A DNA stretch of 64,000 nucleotides from Alphaproteobacteria bacterium. GTDB taxonomy: Bacteria > Pseudomonadota > Alphaproteobacteria > Rhizobiales > Beijerinckiaceae. Made by a program: the position numbers and the translations under genes. Below, one piece after another: positions 19,268-27,967 of this stretch; positions within the stretch are counted from its first letter, which is position 1, and each line of letters starts with the position of its first letter. The DNA is taken from NCBI GenBank assembly GCA_021325385.1, contig JAJPHH010000137.1:1-64000 (forward strand), read 5' to 3'. The notes under the pieces were generated by a model. It was not told where the DNA came from. It saw nothing but the letters and a program-made list of their open reading frames with translations, and did not search any database.

Positions 19268-20155
19268 TTGAACTTCGTCATCGGCCTGATCATCGCCATC
19301 GGCTGCATTCTGGGCGGCTACGCGGCGCTTGGCGGCCACCTGCAAGTCCTCATGCAGCCGTTCGAATTCGTGATCATTGCGGGTTCGGCGCTTGGGATTT
19401 TCGTGGTCGCCAACCCACTGCCGACGATCAAGGATTGCGGCAAGGCGATCGTCGAGGCGATCTTCGACAAGGCGCCGAAATCGCGCGACTTTCTCGACGT
19501 GCTCAGCGTGCTGCACGCGCTGATGCGCGAATTGCGCGGCAAAGCCCGCAACGAGGTCGAAGGCCATTTCGACAATCCGAAAGAATCGGAGATTTTCAAG
19601 GCGTACCCCAATCTCTTGGCCAATCACGACGTGACGACTTTCATCTGCGACTATTGCCGCCTGATCATCATCGGCAATGCGCGCACGCATGAAATCGAGG
19701 CGCTGATGGACGAGGAGATCCAGACCTTGACCTACGATCACCTCAAGCCTGTCCACGCCCTGACGCAGATCAGCGACGCTCTGCCCGCGCTCGGCATCAT
19801 CGCCGCCGTGCTCGGCGTCATTCACGCGATGGGCGCTCTCGACCAATCGCCGGAATTGCTCGGCGGCCTGATCGGCGCCGCGCTGGTCGGCACGTTCGGC
19901 GGCATATTCTTCTCGTACGCCCTCGTTTCGCCGCTCGCCCAGAAGATCAAGATCATACGCCGCAAACAAATGCGGACGTTCACCCTGGTCAAGCAGACGC
20001 TGCTCGCCTTCATGAACGGCGCCATGCCGCAAGTCGCGGTCGAGTTCGGCCGCAAGACCATTCCTTCGCGCGAGCGTCCGACGATCGATACGGTGGAGAA
20101 CGAGACGATCTCCGCCGGGGCCCCCGCCGACGCCGCAATCAGAGAGGCGGCGTAA
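19268..20155 (+). CDS. motA: flagellar motor stator protein MotA (TTG start)
   Basis: A 295-residue stator subunit. The N-terminus [22 protein letters not shown] gives TM1. [19 protein letters not shown] (TM3, with the conserved Pro) and [17 protein letters not shown] (TM4) are typical of the long MotA type. With MotB it forms the proton channel. I chose TTG 19268, preceded by GGGAGAG, because family members begin at this NxxIGL segment; the ORF-track start at 19241 adds nine unsupported residues. It heads the motA-to-fliP unit. Confidence 0.93.
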   Translation: MNFVIGLIIAIGCILGGYAALGGHLQVLMQPFEFVIIAGSALGIFVVANPLPTIKDCGKAIVEAIFDKAPKSRDFLDVLSVLHALMRELRGKARNEVEGHFDNPKESEIFKAYPNLLANHDVTTFICDYCRLIIIGNARTHEIEALMDEEIQTLTYDHLKPVHALTQISDALPALGIIAAVLGVIHAMGALDQSPELLGGLIGAALVGTFGGIFFSYALVSPLAQKIKIIRRKQMRTFTLVKQTLLAFMNGAMPQVAVEFGRKTIPSRERPTIDTVENETISAGAPADAAIREAA

Positions 20156-20158
20156 GCG

Positions 20159-21106
20159 ATGACGGCCGAACTCTCCGGCGCTTCGTCTGCGGCGCGACGC
20201 CCGCACGACCCGCTGGTCGACCAGTCCAATCTCTCGGTCGATCGCCTGCCGGGTCTCGTGATCGTGTTCGACCAATTCGCCGAACGCCTGGCGCAGGGTC
20301 TCGCGCCGCTGTGCCGCGGCGAAGCCCTGTTCGCCGTCGAGGCGATCGAGACGACCTCGCTGTTCGACGCGCTGGGCGAATGCCGGGGCTTGCTGGCGGG
20401 CGTGCTCCATTGTCCCGATCTCGACGCCCGCGCCTTGACGATTTTCGACCGGGACTTCGCCGAGGCGTTGGCCCATATCGCCTTTGGCGCAAAACAGCCG
20501 CCGCAAACGCGCCGAGAGAAGCCGATCCGGCCGGTCACCCGCATCGAGGCTGGACTGGTCGAGAAAGCGTCGCGAGCGGCGGCTGAGGCGCTGTCGGCCG
20601 GCTTCGCCGGCTTCACCGAAGCCGCTTTCGCATTCGAGCGTCAGGAGCCGATCGCCGACATCCAGCTCCTCGGCCGGCGCGACATGCCGGCCGTGATGGC
20701 GCGGTTGCGCCTCCTGGCCGCGGGCGAGAGCGGCCGCATGCGCGTGATCATTCCGCAGCCGACACTGCTGCCTATCCGGACGAAGCTCGCGAAAGATCCG
20801 GAGAGCGAAGCGCCGGCGATCGACCCGCGCTGGGCCAAGCAGATGAAGGCGGGCGTCAGCTCGGCGCTGATTCCGATCACCGGCGTGCTCGAAGAATTCG
20901 AAATGACCCTCGGCGAAATCGCCGAACTCGTCGTCGGCCGCGTGCTCGATTTGCCTGGCGACGGGTCGGGGCGGGTGCGGCTCGAGAGCGGCGGCCAGAA
21001 TCTCTTCTGGTGCAAGGTCGTCCAAGGCGAAGGCCGCTACAAGCTGGAAATCGAGGAGCCGATCGAGCCGGAGGACGGCATGCTCGACGCCGCGCTCGCA
21101 AATTGA
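20159..21106 (+). CDS. fliM: flagellar motor switch protein FliM
   Basis: A 315-residue switch protein. The middle CheC-like domain (VDRLPGLVIVFDQFAERLAQGLAPL) and a C-terminal SpoA domain (GVLEEFEMTLGEIAELVVGRVLDLPG) are present. It links FliG to FliN and receives CheY-P. I cannot find the canonical N-terminal CheY-binding LSQxEIDxLL motif in residues 1-25. The order motA-fliM-fliN-fliG is typical of Rhizobiales. Confidence 0.9.
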   Translation: MTAELSGASSAARRPHDPLVDQSNLSVDRLPGLVIVFDQFAERLAQGLAPLCRGEALFAVEAIETTSLFDALGECRGLLAGVLHCPDLDARALTIFDRDFAEALAHIAFGAKQPPQTRREKPIRPVTRIEAGLVEKASRAAAEALSAGFAGFTEAAFAFERQEPIADIQLLGRRDMPAVMARLRLLAAGESGRMRVIIPQPTLLPIRTKLAKDPESEAPAIDPRWAKQMKAGVSSALIPITGVLEEFEMTLGEIAELVVGRVLDLPGDGSGRVRLESGGQNLFWCKVVQGEGRYKLEIEEPIEPEDGMLDAALAN

Positions 21107-21160
21107 CCCTTTCCGCTGAAGCCCCACGCGCGTTCAAGCGTCAAACAAAGGCGTTGAAAC

Positions 21161-21526
21161 ATGACCGATGAAGAAGAAGCCGCCGCCGCGATGACGGATT
21201 TCGCCGTCGACGGCGCGGCCATGGCCGCTCCGCCGGACGCCTCCGCCCCCGGCGTGAAGGAGGGCGTCAATTATGAGACGATCCTCAAGATTCCGGTGAC
21301 CGTCCAGGTCGTCTTGGGCACCACCACGATGCCGGTGGCGAGCCTCATGAAGCTCGGCCGCGGCGCGGTCGTCGCGCTCGATCAGCGGGTCGGCGAGCCC
21401 GTCAACGTTGTGGTCAACGGCCGCATTGTCGCGCGCGGCGAGGTCGTGGTCGTCGACGAAGCCTCATCGCGCTTCGGCGTCTCCCTGACCGAGATTGTCG
21501 CGTCAAACGCCGACAAGGCGGCTTAG
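21161..21526 (+). CDS. fliN: flagellar motor switch protein FliN
   Basis: A 121-residue protein whose C-terminal 80 residues form a SpoA domain (ILKIPVTVQVVLGTTTMPVASLMKLGRGAVVALD, then VNVVVNGRIVARGEVVVVD). The N-terminal 38 residues are acidic and Ala-rich. FliN completes the C-ring with FliM and FliG. It lies 54 bp after fliM and just ahead of fliG. Confidence 0.96.
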   Translation: MTDEEEAAAAMTDFAVDGAAMAAPPDASAPGVKEGVNYETILKIPVTVQVVLGTTTMPVASLMKLGRGAVVALDQRVGEPVNVVVNGRIVARGEVVVVDEASSRFGVSLTEIVASNADKAA

Positions 21527-21530
21527 CGCC

Positions 21531-22559
21531 ATGACCGCAATCGCCGCCGCCGACTACGCTGCGCCGTCGCGGATCTTGACTGGCGCCGAGAAATCCGCCG
21601 CGCTGCTGCTCGCGATGGGCAAGCCGCTTGCGGCGCGCTTGCTCAAGCGCTTCGACCAGTTGGAGCTGCGCCAGATCACGCGCGCGGCCGCCCATCTCGG
21701 CGCCATATCCAGCGAGGCGCTCGACAAGCTGGTCGAAGAATTCACCGAATGCTTCACGGCCGGCGCTGATCTTCTCGGCAACGCTAGCGAAGCCGAGCAG
21801 TTGCTGACCGGGGCGCTGCCGCCGGAAGAGGCGGCGGACATTCTTTCCGACGTTTTGGGCAGTTCGAATTCGAGCCTGTGGGAAAGGCTCGCCGGCGCCC
21901 CCGAAGCCGCATTGGCCGCCTATATCGAGAAAGAGCACCCGCAGACCGCCGCTTTCATTCTCTCGAAGGTGAGCCCGGCGTCAGCCGCCAAGGTCGTCGC
22001 GCAATTGCCGCGCGACCTGCGCAACGATCTCCTGATTCGCATGATCGCGCCGGCCGAGGTTTCGAACGAAGCGCTCAGGATCGTCGAAGCCGCGCTGCAG
22101 GAGGACCTGCTCAAGAGCGCCGCCCGCGCGGCCGGGACCGATAGCCGCGCGCGCATCGCCGACATCGTCAATCGGTTGGACCCGAACGCTGTCGAAGACG
22201 TCATCCAGACGATCAGCGAGGCGCAGCCTAAGGACGCCGCGATCCTCAAGAAGATGCTGTTCACGTTCGACGATCTGCCCAATCTTTCCAATCGGGCGCG
22301 CGCGCTCCTGTTCGATAATCTGCAGACGGAGACGATCGTCGCGGCGCTGCGCGGCACCGAAACGGCTTTCCGCGACACCGTGCTGTCGTCGATGGCTTCG
22401 CGCGCGCGGCGCCTGGTCGAAAGCGAGCTCGCGAACGGCGCCTCCGTTTCGCAGCGCGACATCGCCAAAGCGCGGCGGGCGATCGCCGAAATCGTGCTCG
22501 GCATGGCGCAGCGCGGCGAAATTGAAATCGGCGCGTCCGAAGGCGAGGAAGCGGCGTAA
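21531..22559 (+). CDS. fliG: flagellar motor switch protein FliG
   Basis: A 342-residue rotor protein with the EHPQTAAFILSKVSPASAAKVVAQLP armadillo segment and a C-terminal torque helix region (MLFTFDDLPNLSNRARALLFDNL) carrying charged residues that contact MotA. It starts 4 bp after the fliN stop. The C-terminus is acidic (GASEGEEAA). Confidence 0.96.
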   Translation: MTAIAAADYAAPSRILTGAEKSAALLLAMGKPLAARLLKRFDQLELRQITRAAAHLGAISSEALDKLVEEFTECFTAGADLLGNASEAEQLLTGALPPEEAADILSDVLGSSNSSLWERLAGAPEAALAAYIEKEHPQTAAFILSKVSPASAAKVVAQLPRDLRNDLLIRMIAPAEVSNEALRIVEAALQEDLLKSAARAAGTDSRARIADIVNRLDPNAVEDVIQTISEAQPKDAAILKKMLFTFDDLPNLSNRARALLFDNLQTETIVAALRGTETAFRDTVLSSMASRARRLVESELANGASVSQRDIAKARRAIAEIVLGMAQRGEIEIGASEGEEAA

Positions 22560-22579
22560 ATTAAGGATTCGAGGCCGAT

Positions 22580-23677
22580 ATGGCCGAAGAAGTCGACAAA
22601 GAAAGTCAGACCGAGGAGCCGACAGAGAAGCGGCTCGCCGATGCGATCGAGCGCGGCGTCGTGCCGACGTCGCGCGAAGTGGCGCTGCTCGCCTCGCTCG
22701 CTTCGATGCTCGTCGTCATGGCCTTTTTCTTCCGCGAAGCGGCCGGCCGCCTCGCCGGCGCGCTCATCCACTTTATCGACGATCCCGCCGGCTGGCGCCT
22801 CGACCGAGGCAGCGACGCGATCGCCCTCGGAAATTTGATGCTGCTCGACGCGCTGATGTTTCTGGCGCCGATTTTCGCTCTGTTCATTGTCGCCGGAATC
22901 GTCGCCTCCGCCGCTCAGAACGCGCCGCGCTTCGTGATCGACAGGATCATGCCCGATCTTTCCCGTCTTTCCATTCGCGGCGGGTTTTCCCGAATCTACG
23001 GGCTTCGCGGCTTGACGGAATTCCTCAAGAGCGTGGTCAAGTTCGCCGCCGTCGTCGGCATCGTCGCCATCGTGCTGAACGGGCAGCGCATCATGCTCGT
23101 CAATTCGATGTTCTACGACGTGGGCGGCTTGCCCGAGCGGATCCTCGATCTCGCCATCCGCTTGATCTCGGCCAGCGTGGCGGCGACGCTCGTCGTCGCT
23201 GCGGCGGACATTGTCTGGGCGCGCTTCCATTGGTTGCGCGGACAAAGGATGAGCCGTCAGGAGATCAAGGAGGAGATCAAGCAGACCGAAGGGGACCGTC
23301 TGCTCAAGGCGCGCTTCCGCTCGATCCGGCTCGACCGCTCGCGCAAACGCATGCTCAAGGCGGTGCCCAGAGCGACGATGGTCGTCGCCAATCCGACCCA
23401 TTACGCGGTTGCGCTACGCTATGTGCGCAGCGAAGGCGGCGCGCCGATCGTCGTCGCCAAGGGGCTCGACCTGATCGCGCTCAAGATCCGCGAGATCGCG
23501 GAGGAGCACAATATTCCGGTGATCGAAGACAAGCCCCTCGCCCGTTCGCTCTACGACGCGGTGAAGGTCGACGCGCAAATCCCGCCGGAATTCTATCGTG
23601 CGGTGGCCGAGCTCATTCACTTCATCCAGCAGAAGAAGAGCCATTGGCCGATTTTAAGGGAGGGCAGGGCGCAATGA
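22580..23677 (+). CDS. flhB: flagellar export switch protein FlhB
   Basis: A 365-residue export-gate protein: a cytoplasmic N-terminus rich in Glu (EEVDKESQTEEPTEKRLADA), four transmembrane helices, and a cytoplasmic domain with the self-cleaving NPTH motif at about residues 271-274. It controls the change from rod/hook to filament export. The stop overlaps the next ATG. Confidence 0.97.
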   Translation: MAEEVDKESQTEEPTEKRLADAIERGVVPTSREVALLASLASMLVVMAFFFREAAGRLAGALIHFIDDPAGWRLDRGSDAIALGNLMLLDALMFLAPIFALFIVAGIVASAAQNAPRFVIDRIMPDLSRLSIRGGFSRIYGLRGLTEFLKSVVKFAAVVGIVAIVLNGQRIMLVNSMFYDVGGLPERILDLAIRLISASVAATLVVAAADIVWARFHWLRGQRMSRQEIKEEIKQTEGDRLLKARFRSIRLDRSRKRMLKAVPRATMVVANPTHYAVALRYVRSEGGAPIVVAKGLDLIALKIREIAEEHNIPVIEDKPLARSLYDAVKVDAQIPPEFYRAVAELIHFIQQKKSHWPILREGRAQ

Positions 23678-24123
23678 CCATCGACGAGTCCAGAAGTCAC
23701 TTGCGCGCCCAAGAGAAACTCGTCGCCGACGGCATCGTCGACGTCGCCACGGAGCTTCGGCTGGCCGACGCTTCCGAACTCATGTTCATGATCCGCAACC
23801 GTCAGGACGCCAATATCGCCGATTTGGTCAACTCCTCGACCGAGCTCTATTTCAAGCCTGGCGTGTTGAAATACGCGCTGTCCGCCGGCTGCAGCGTCGA
23901 TTGGAATTCGGCCCCGACCATCGCGCTCGACATGGAGTTCCGCAACGCGCCGGTTTGCGTATTCTTCAGGCTGATGCTGGGTCGCTCGCGCGCCGGCGTC
24001 GAAGTCATGGACATCCTTTTTGACGAAACGGGGCTGGACCCGGCCGAAAAGACTCAACGTTTGGCGGCGGCGATCGCCGACGCCCGGCTGCCGACGGGCG
24101 AGCGACCGCTGCTGCACGGGTGA
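23674..24123 (+). CDS. conserved-looking flagellar-cluster protein, function unknown
   Basis: A 149-residue protein whose ATG overlaps the flhB TGA, after an AGGGAGGGCAGG stretch. The first half is helical and polar (SRSHLRAQEKLVADGIVDVATELRLADASELMFMI), with Trp/Phe-rich strands in the middle. There is no signal peptide or membrane helix. Translational coupling to flhB argues for a flagellar cytoplasmic role, but I do not recognise a domain. Confidence 0.75.
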   Translation: MTIDESRSHLRAQEKLVADGIVDVATELRLADASELMFMIRNRQDANIADLVNSSTELYFKPGVLKYALSAGCSVDWNSAPTIALDMEFRNAPVCVFFRLMLGRSRAGVEVMDILFDETGLDPAEKTQRLAAAIADARLPTGERPLLHG

Positions 24124-24162
24124 TTGCCTGAGGCGGGCGGTCGCGACGCCAGCCTCAGGCAA
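24124..24162 (+). promoter_or_regulatory. perfect 11-bp inverted repeat in the flhB-orf / flgB gap
   Basis: Arms TTGCCTGAGGC (24124-24134) and GCCTCAGGCAA (24152-24162) flank a 17-nt loop and begin right after a stop codon. No T-run follows, so it is not a classical terminator. It could stabilise upstream mRNA or act as an operator; its right arm overlaps the flgB copy of the flagellar motif. Confidence 0.6.
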
Positions 24163-24164
24163 GA
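24149..24164 (+). promoter_or_regulatory. candidate flagellar regulon motif upstream of flgB
   Basis: CCAGCCTCAGGCAAGA matches the consensus CCAGCCTCGCGCAAGC with three differences and lies 43 bp before the flgB TTG, the same spacing as for flhA and flgE. Confidence 0.5.
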
Positions 24165-24206
24165 CTGGACCGATAGCTTCCTGGCAGGTTTCTCGCGAGG
24201 CGTCGT

Positions 24207-24587
24207 TTGTCTCAGATCTATCTTCTCCAGCTCGCGTCGCAGCAGGCGAAGTGGCTGACGGCGCGTCAGACTCTGGTCGCCGACAATATCGCGAACGCCA
24301 ACACGCCCGGCTATCGCGCGAAAGACATTCGGCCTTTCGCCGAGATCCTCGATCAGGCGCAGGTCACGATGGCGGCGACGAATCCCGCCCATATCGTCCC
24401 GGCCGACGAGGAGATCGCGGCCGAGGCGCAGCCGGTCGACAGCGACGGCTGGGAGACGACGCTCTCGGGCAATTCCGTCAGCCTTGAGCGGGAGATGATC
24501 AAGGAAGGGGACATCAACCGCAGCTATACGATGAACACCAATATCAAGCGGGTTTTTCACCAAATGCTGCTCTCCGCGTTGAAGTGA
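24207..24587 (+). CDS. flgB: flagellar basal-body rod protein FlgB (TTG start)
   Basis: A 126-residue proximal rod protein with the N-terminal axial signature QTLVADNIANANTPGYRAKDI and a C-terminal helix NRSYTMNTNIKRVFHQMLLSALK. The TTG at 24207 follows GAGG by 6 bp. It is the first gene of the flgB-flgC-fliE-flgG rod group, possibly with its own promoter given the motif 43 bp upstream. Confidence 0.95.
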   Translation: MSQIYLLQLASQQAKWLTARQTLVADNIANANTPGYRAKDIRPFAEILDQAQVTMAATNPAHIVPADEEIAAEAQPVDSDGWETTLSGNSVSLEREMIKEGDINRSYTMNTNIKRVFHQMLLSALK

Positions 24588-24593
24588 TCGGTC

Positions 24594-25019
24594 ATGGCGT
24601 CGCTCGATCCGTTGCAGGCTTCTTTGCGCATCGCCGGGTCCGGCTTGCAGGCGCAGTCGGCGCGCTTGCGCGTCATTTCGGAAAACATCGCCAATGCGCA
24701 ATCGACCGGTTCGACGCCCGGCGCAGATCCTTACGCGCGCAAGACCATCACGTTCGACAGCGAATTGGATCGAACGCTCGGCCTGCCGGTCGTCCATGTC
24801 AAGAACGTCGGCGTCGACGAAACGCCGTTCAAGGTCGAACTCGACCCGGGCAATCCGGCGGCCGACGCGAAGGGCTTCGTCAAGATGCCGAATGTCGATC
24901 TGCTCGTCGAGCTTGCCGACATGCGCGAGGCCAATCGCTCGTATGAAGCCAATCTCCAGGTCGCCAAGCAGTCGGCCGATCTGATGAATCAAACCGTCAA
25001 CCTTCTGAAGGATGCATAA
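24594..25019 (+). CDS. flgC: flagellar basal-body rod protein FlgC
   Basis: A 141-residue rod protein with [30 protein letters not shown] at the N-terminal axial region and [32 protein letters not shown] at the C-terminus, typical of FlgC. It lies 6 bp after flgB; its TAA overlaps the fliE ATG. Confidence 0.97.
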   Translation: MASLDPLQASLRIAGSGLQAQSARLRVISENIANAQSTGSTPGADPYARKTITFDSELDRTLGLPVVHVKNVGVDETPFKVELDPGNPAADAKGFVKMPNVDLLVELADMREANRSYEANLQVAKQSADLMNQTVNLLKDA

Positions 25020-25330
25020 TGATCGACGGCGTCACCGCGCTGAGCGCGACCAAATCCGCATCGCAATCGTTTGGCGCCGGCGGCGTCTCCGGCTCGGTCA
25101 GCGAAGCGACCGGCGGCGATTTCGGAGCCGTGCTCGGTCAAGTCGTCAACGATGCGATCGGCGCGATGCAAACCGGCGAAGGTCTGGCGATCCAGGGCCT
25201 GCAAGGCTCGGTCCCCGCTTTCAAAGTGGTCGAGGGCGTCATGGCGGCGCAGCGCACGTTGCAGACAGCGTTGGCGCTCCGCGACAAGGCGGTCTCCGCC
25301 TATCAAGAAATCAGCCGCATGGCGATCTGA
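25019..25330 (+). CDS. fliE: flagellar MS ring-rod junction protein FliE
   Basis: A 103-residue FliE. The C-terminal half ([37 protein letters not shown]) carries the family signature, ending with the conserved ISRM. It anchors the rod to the MS ring. Its ATG overlaps the flgC stop. Confidence 0.96.
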   Translation: MIDGVTALSATKSASQSFGAGGVSGSVSEATGGDFGAVLGQVVNDAIGAMQTGEGLAIQGLQGSVPAFKVVEGVMAAQRTLQTALALRDKAVSAYQEISRMAI

Positions 25331-25343
25331 GGACGATACGATC

Positions 25344-26132
25344 ATGAGAGCCCTCGCCATCGCCGCCACCGGCATGAATGCGCAAGAACAGAACATCGAA
25401 GTCATTGCGAACAACATCGCCAACATCAACACGACCGGCTTCAAACGGTCGCGGGCCGAGTTCACCGATCTCCTCTACCAAAGCGAGCGGCTGATGGGCG
25501 TCGCCAGCCGCGGTCGCGACGCGACCATTCCGGAGGGCGCGCAAATCGGCCTCGGCGTGCGCACGGCCGCCATCCGCACGCTGCACATGCAAGGGACCCT
25601 GACGCAGACCAGCAACTCGCTCGATTGGGCGATCAATGGCCGCGGCTTTTTCCAGGTGACGACGCCGAACGGCGATACGGTTTATACACGCGACGGCGCT
25701 TTCAACACCAACGCCAACGGCCAATTGGTGACGACTGACGGTTATACCGTGATCCCGGCGATCACCATTCCGCCCAACGCGACCAAGGTCGTCGTCAGTC
25801 AGACCGGCGTCGTTTCGGCGACGATTCCCGGCACGACTAATCCGCAGCAGCTCGGCCAGCTCACCACCGCGAACTTCATCAACGAGGCCGGGCTGCTGCC
25901 GCTCGGCAACAATCTCTATCAACAGACCGCCGCGTCCGGACCGCCGGCGGTGGGCGTGCCGGGCGACACAGCATTCGGCACGATCCAACAAGGCTATCTC
26001 GAGGCGTCGAACGTCGATCCTGTCACCGAGATCACCAATCTCATCGCCGCGCAGCGCGCCTATGAGATGAACTCGAAAGTGATTCAGGCGGCCGACCAGA
26101 TGGCCGGGACGATTTCGAATTTGCGAGGCTAG
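25344..26132 (+). CDS. flgG: flagellar distal rod protein FlgG
   Basis: A 262-residue Flg[41 protein letters not shown] at the N-terminus, [22 protein letters not shown] in the middle, and [25 protein letters not shown] at the C-terminus. I chose ATG 25344; the ORF-track start lies inside fliE. It forms the distal rod that crosses the P and L rings. Confidence 0.97.
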   Translation: MRALAIAATGMNAQEQNIEVIANNIANINTTGFKRSRAEFTDLLYQSERLMGVASRGRDATIPEGAQIGLGVRTAAIRTLHMQGTLTQTSNSLDWAINGRGFFQVTTPNGDTVYTRDGAFNTNANGQLVTTDGYTVIPAITIPPNATKVVVSQTGVVSATIPGTTNPQQLGQLTTANFINEAGLLPLGNNLYQQTAASGPPAVGVPGDTAFGTIQQGYLEASNVDPVTEITNLIAAQRAYEMNSKVIQAADQMAGTISNLRG

Positions 26133-26142
26133 GAGGCGCTTG

Positions 26143-26637
26143 ATGAAGCTTCGCGCGAGACGATGGGCGCTCGCCAGCGCCGCCGCCGGCGTTGCGCTGG
26201 CCCTGGCGTCGGGCGCCGGCTTGGCGCAGCAAGGGACGGACGCCGAAGTCGCGATGACGCCGGTGCCGCGGATGGTGATCTATCCCGGCGACGTCATCCG
26301 CGACGATATGCTGATGGACGTGCCCGCGAGCGAAGTCCAGGGAGCGGTCGATTCGATGATCCGCTCGCGCTCGGGCGTGGTCGGCAAGATGGCGCGTCGC
26401 ACGCTGTTGCCAGGCCGGGCGATCCTGCCCGTCGCTCTCAACAATCCGCGCGCTGTCGCCAACGGGGCGGAGGTCAGGCTCTTTTACATCGACGGCGGCT
26501 TGAGCATCGTGACCTCGGCCTCCGCGCTGCAGGACGGCGCGGTCGGCGATACGATCAAGGTGCGCAACGCCGACAGCGGTTTGACAGTGTCCGGCGTCAT
26601 CCAACCCGACGGCTCCGTGCGTGTGAGCGGCGGCTGA
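26143..26637 (+). CDS. flgA: P-ring assembly chaperone FlgA
   Basis: A 164-residue secreted protein with a signal peptide (ALASAAAGVALALASGAGLAQQ). A SAF-like domain follows (PGDVIRDDMLMDVPASE, GKMARRTLLPGRAILPVALNNPRAVANGAEVRLFY). The ATG at 26143 is preceded by AGGAGG at 6 bp. It overlaps the flgI start by one base (TGATG), as expected for a chaperone and its client FlgI. Confidence 0.94.
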   Translation: MKLRARRWALASAAAGVALALASGAGLAQQGTDAEVAMTPVPRMVIYPGDVIRDDMLMDVPASEVQGAVDSMIRSRSGVVGKMARRTLLPGRAILPVALNNPRAVANGAEVRLFYIDGGLSIVTSASALQDGAVGDTIKVRNADSGLTVSGVIQPDGSVRVSGG

Positions 26638-27731
26638 TGCGGCGCTTGGCGGTCGTCCTGCTGCTTTGCCTGATCAGCGCCCAAGCCTCGGCCGCGGTGC
26701 GGATCAAGGACATCGCCTCGGTGCGCGGCGTGCGCGACAATCAGTTGATCGGCTACGGCCTCGTGGTCGGACTGCAAGGGACCGGCGATACGCTGAACAA
26801 TTCGCCGTTCACGCAGCAGGCCATTCAGAACATGTTCGACCGCATGGGCCTGATCGTGCGCGGCGCCAATTTGCGCAATCGCAACGTCGCGGCGGTGATC
26901 GTCACGGCGGACCTGCCGCCGGCCGTGGCGGTCGGCTCGCGCATCGACGTCACCGTGTCGTCGCTCGGCGACGCGTCGTCCCTCTTGGGCGGCACGCTGA
27001 TGTTGACGACGCTATCCGGGACGGACGGCCTCGTCTACGCCAGCGCTCAGGGCTCGGTGTCGGTGACCGGCTTCGGCGTCGCGGGACAATCGGAGACGCT
27101 CTCGCAAGGCGTGCCGACCGCCGGGCGAATCGCCAATGGCGCGTTGGTCGAAAAGGCGCTGCCGCCGATCACCGATGACGGCGCGCTGACTTTGGAGTTG
27201 AAGAACCCCGACTACAACACTGCGGTCAGGATCGCCGATGCGATCAACGCCTTCGCCGGCGAGCGATTCGGCCGGCGCGTCGCCCATGAGCTGGATTACC
27301 GCAGCGTCGCCATGTTGCGGCCGCCGCAGATCAGCGCCACCCGGTTCATCGCCGAAATCGGCGACCTGCTGATCGAGCCCGATACGGTCGCCCGGGTCGT
27401 CGTCGATTCGCGCAGCGGCACGGTGGTGATCGGTCAGGATGTCCAGATTTCGCCGGTCGCGGTCACCCATGGAACCCTGACCGTCCGGGTGACGGAGACG
27501 CCGCAGGTCTCCCAGCCGGAGCCCTTCTCGAAAGGCAAAACGGTCGTCACTTCCCAAACCCAGATCAATGCGAGCCAGCAGGGCGGTCAAATGGCCATTG
27601 TCGGCGGCGCGAGCCTGAGAACCCTGGTCGCCGGGCTTAATCGAATCGGGCTGAAGCCGGACGGCATTATCGCGATCCTCCAGGCGATCAAGACAGCCGG
27701 CGCGCTGCAGGCGGAACTGGTTGTCCAATAG
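26637..27731 (+). CDS. flgI: flagellar P-ring protein FlgI
   Basis: A 364-residue periplasmic protein with a signal peptide (LAVVLLLCLISAQASA), then RIKDIASVRGVRDNQLIGYGLVVGLQGTGD, the hallmark FlgI N-terminus, and a C-terminal LVAGLNRIGLKPDGIIAILQAIKTAGALQAEL. It forms the peptidoglycan-associated P-ring. Confidence 0.98.
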   Translation: MRRLAVVLLLCLISAQASAAVRIKDIASVRGVRDNQLIGYGLVVGLQGTGDTLNNSPFTQQAIQNMFDRMGLIVRGANLRNRNVAAVIVTADLPPAVAVGSRIDVTVSSLGDASSLLGGTLMLTTLSGTDGLVYASAQGSVSVTGFGVAGQSETLSQGVPTAGRIANGALVEKALPPITDDGALTLELKNPDYNTAVRIADAINAFAGERFGRRVAHELDYRSVAMLRPPQISATRFIAEIGDLLIEPDTVARVVVDSRSGTVVIGQDVQISPVAVTHGTLTVRVTETPQVSQPEPFSKGKTVVTSQTQINASQQGGQMAIVGGASLRTLVAGLNRIGLKPDGIIAILQAIKTAGALQAELVVQ

Positions 27732-27745
27732 GCGATTTTTCGACG

Positions 27746-27967
27746 GTGGAAACTCTTGAGGCCGCTCGCCTTCCCGCGCCCGCCGTTCCGCTTCGCTTGA
27801 TCGCGGAGGGGAGCCCCGCTCCGAGCTCTCTTCCAGCAGCATTTGGCGGTCGCATCCTGAACTATCTCGCTCGTCCCCGGCGACCTGAACGAGAGCGTCA
27901 GCCCGGCGCAAGCTGGCCTGAGCATTTTGAGCGACGCGTCTTCTCAATCCTCGCGCCGGCGTCGTGA
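27746..27967 (+). CDS. possible small ORF between flgI and motE
   Basis: A 73-residue ORF with a GTG start and a TGA that overlaps the motE ATG, which would couple translation. Composition is Pro/Arg/Ala-rich (PAPAVPLRLIAEGSPAPSSL) with no recognised domain and a weak ribosome-binding site. In many relatives motE follows flgI closely, so this may be a small gene or only a spacer. Confidence 0.35.
   Translation: METLEAARLPAPAVPLRLIAEGSPAPSSLPAAFGGRILNYLARPRRPERERQPGASWPEHFERRVFSILAPAS

Noticed and set aside
19223-21127. 634-aa minus-strand ORF
   Set aside because: It is antisense to motA and fliM, which have unmistakable motifs; long shadows are expected in GC-rich DNA.
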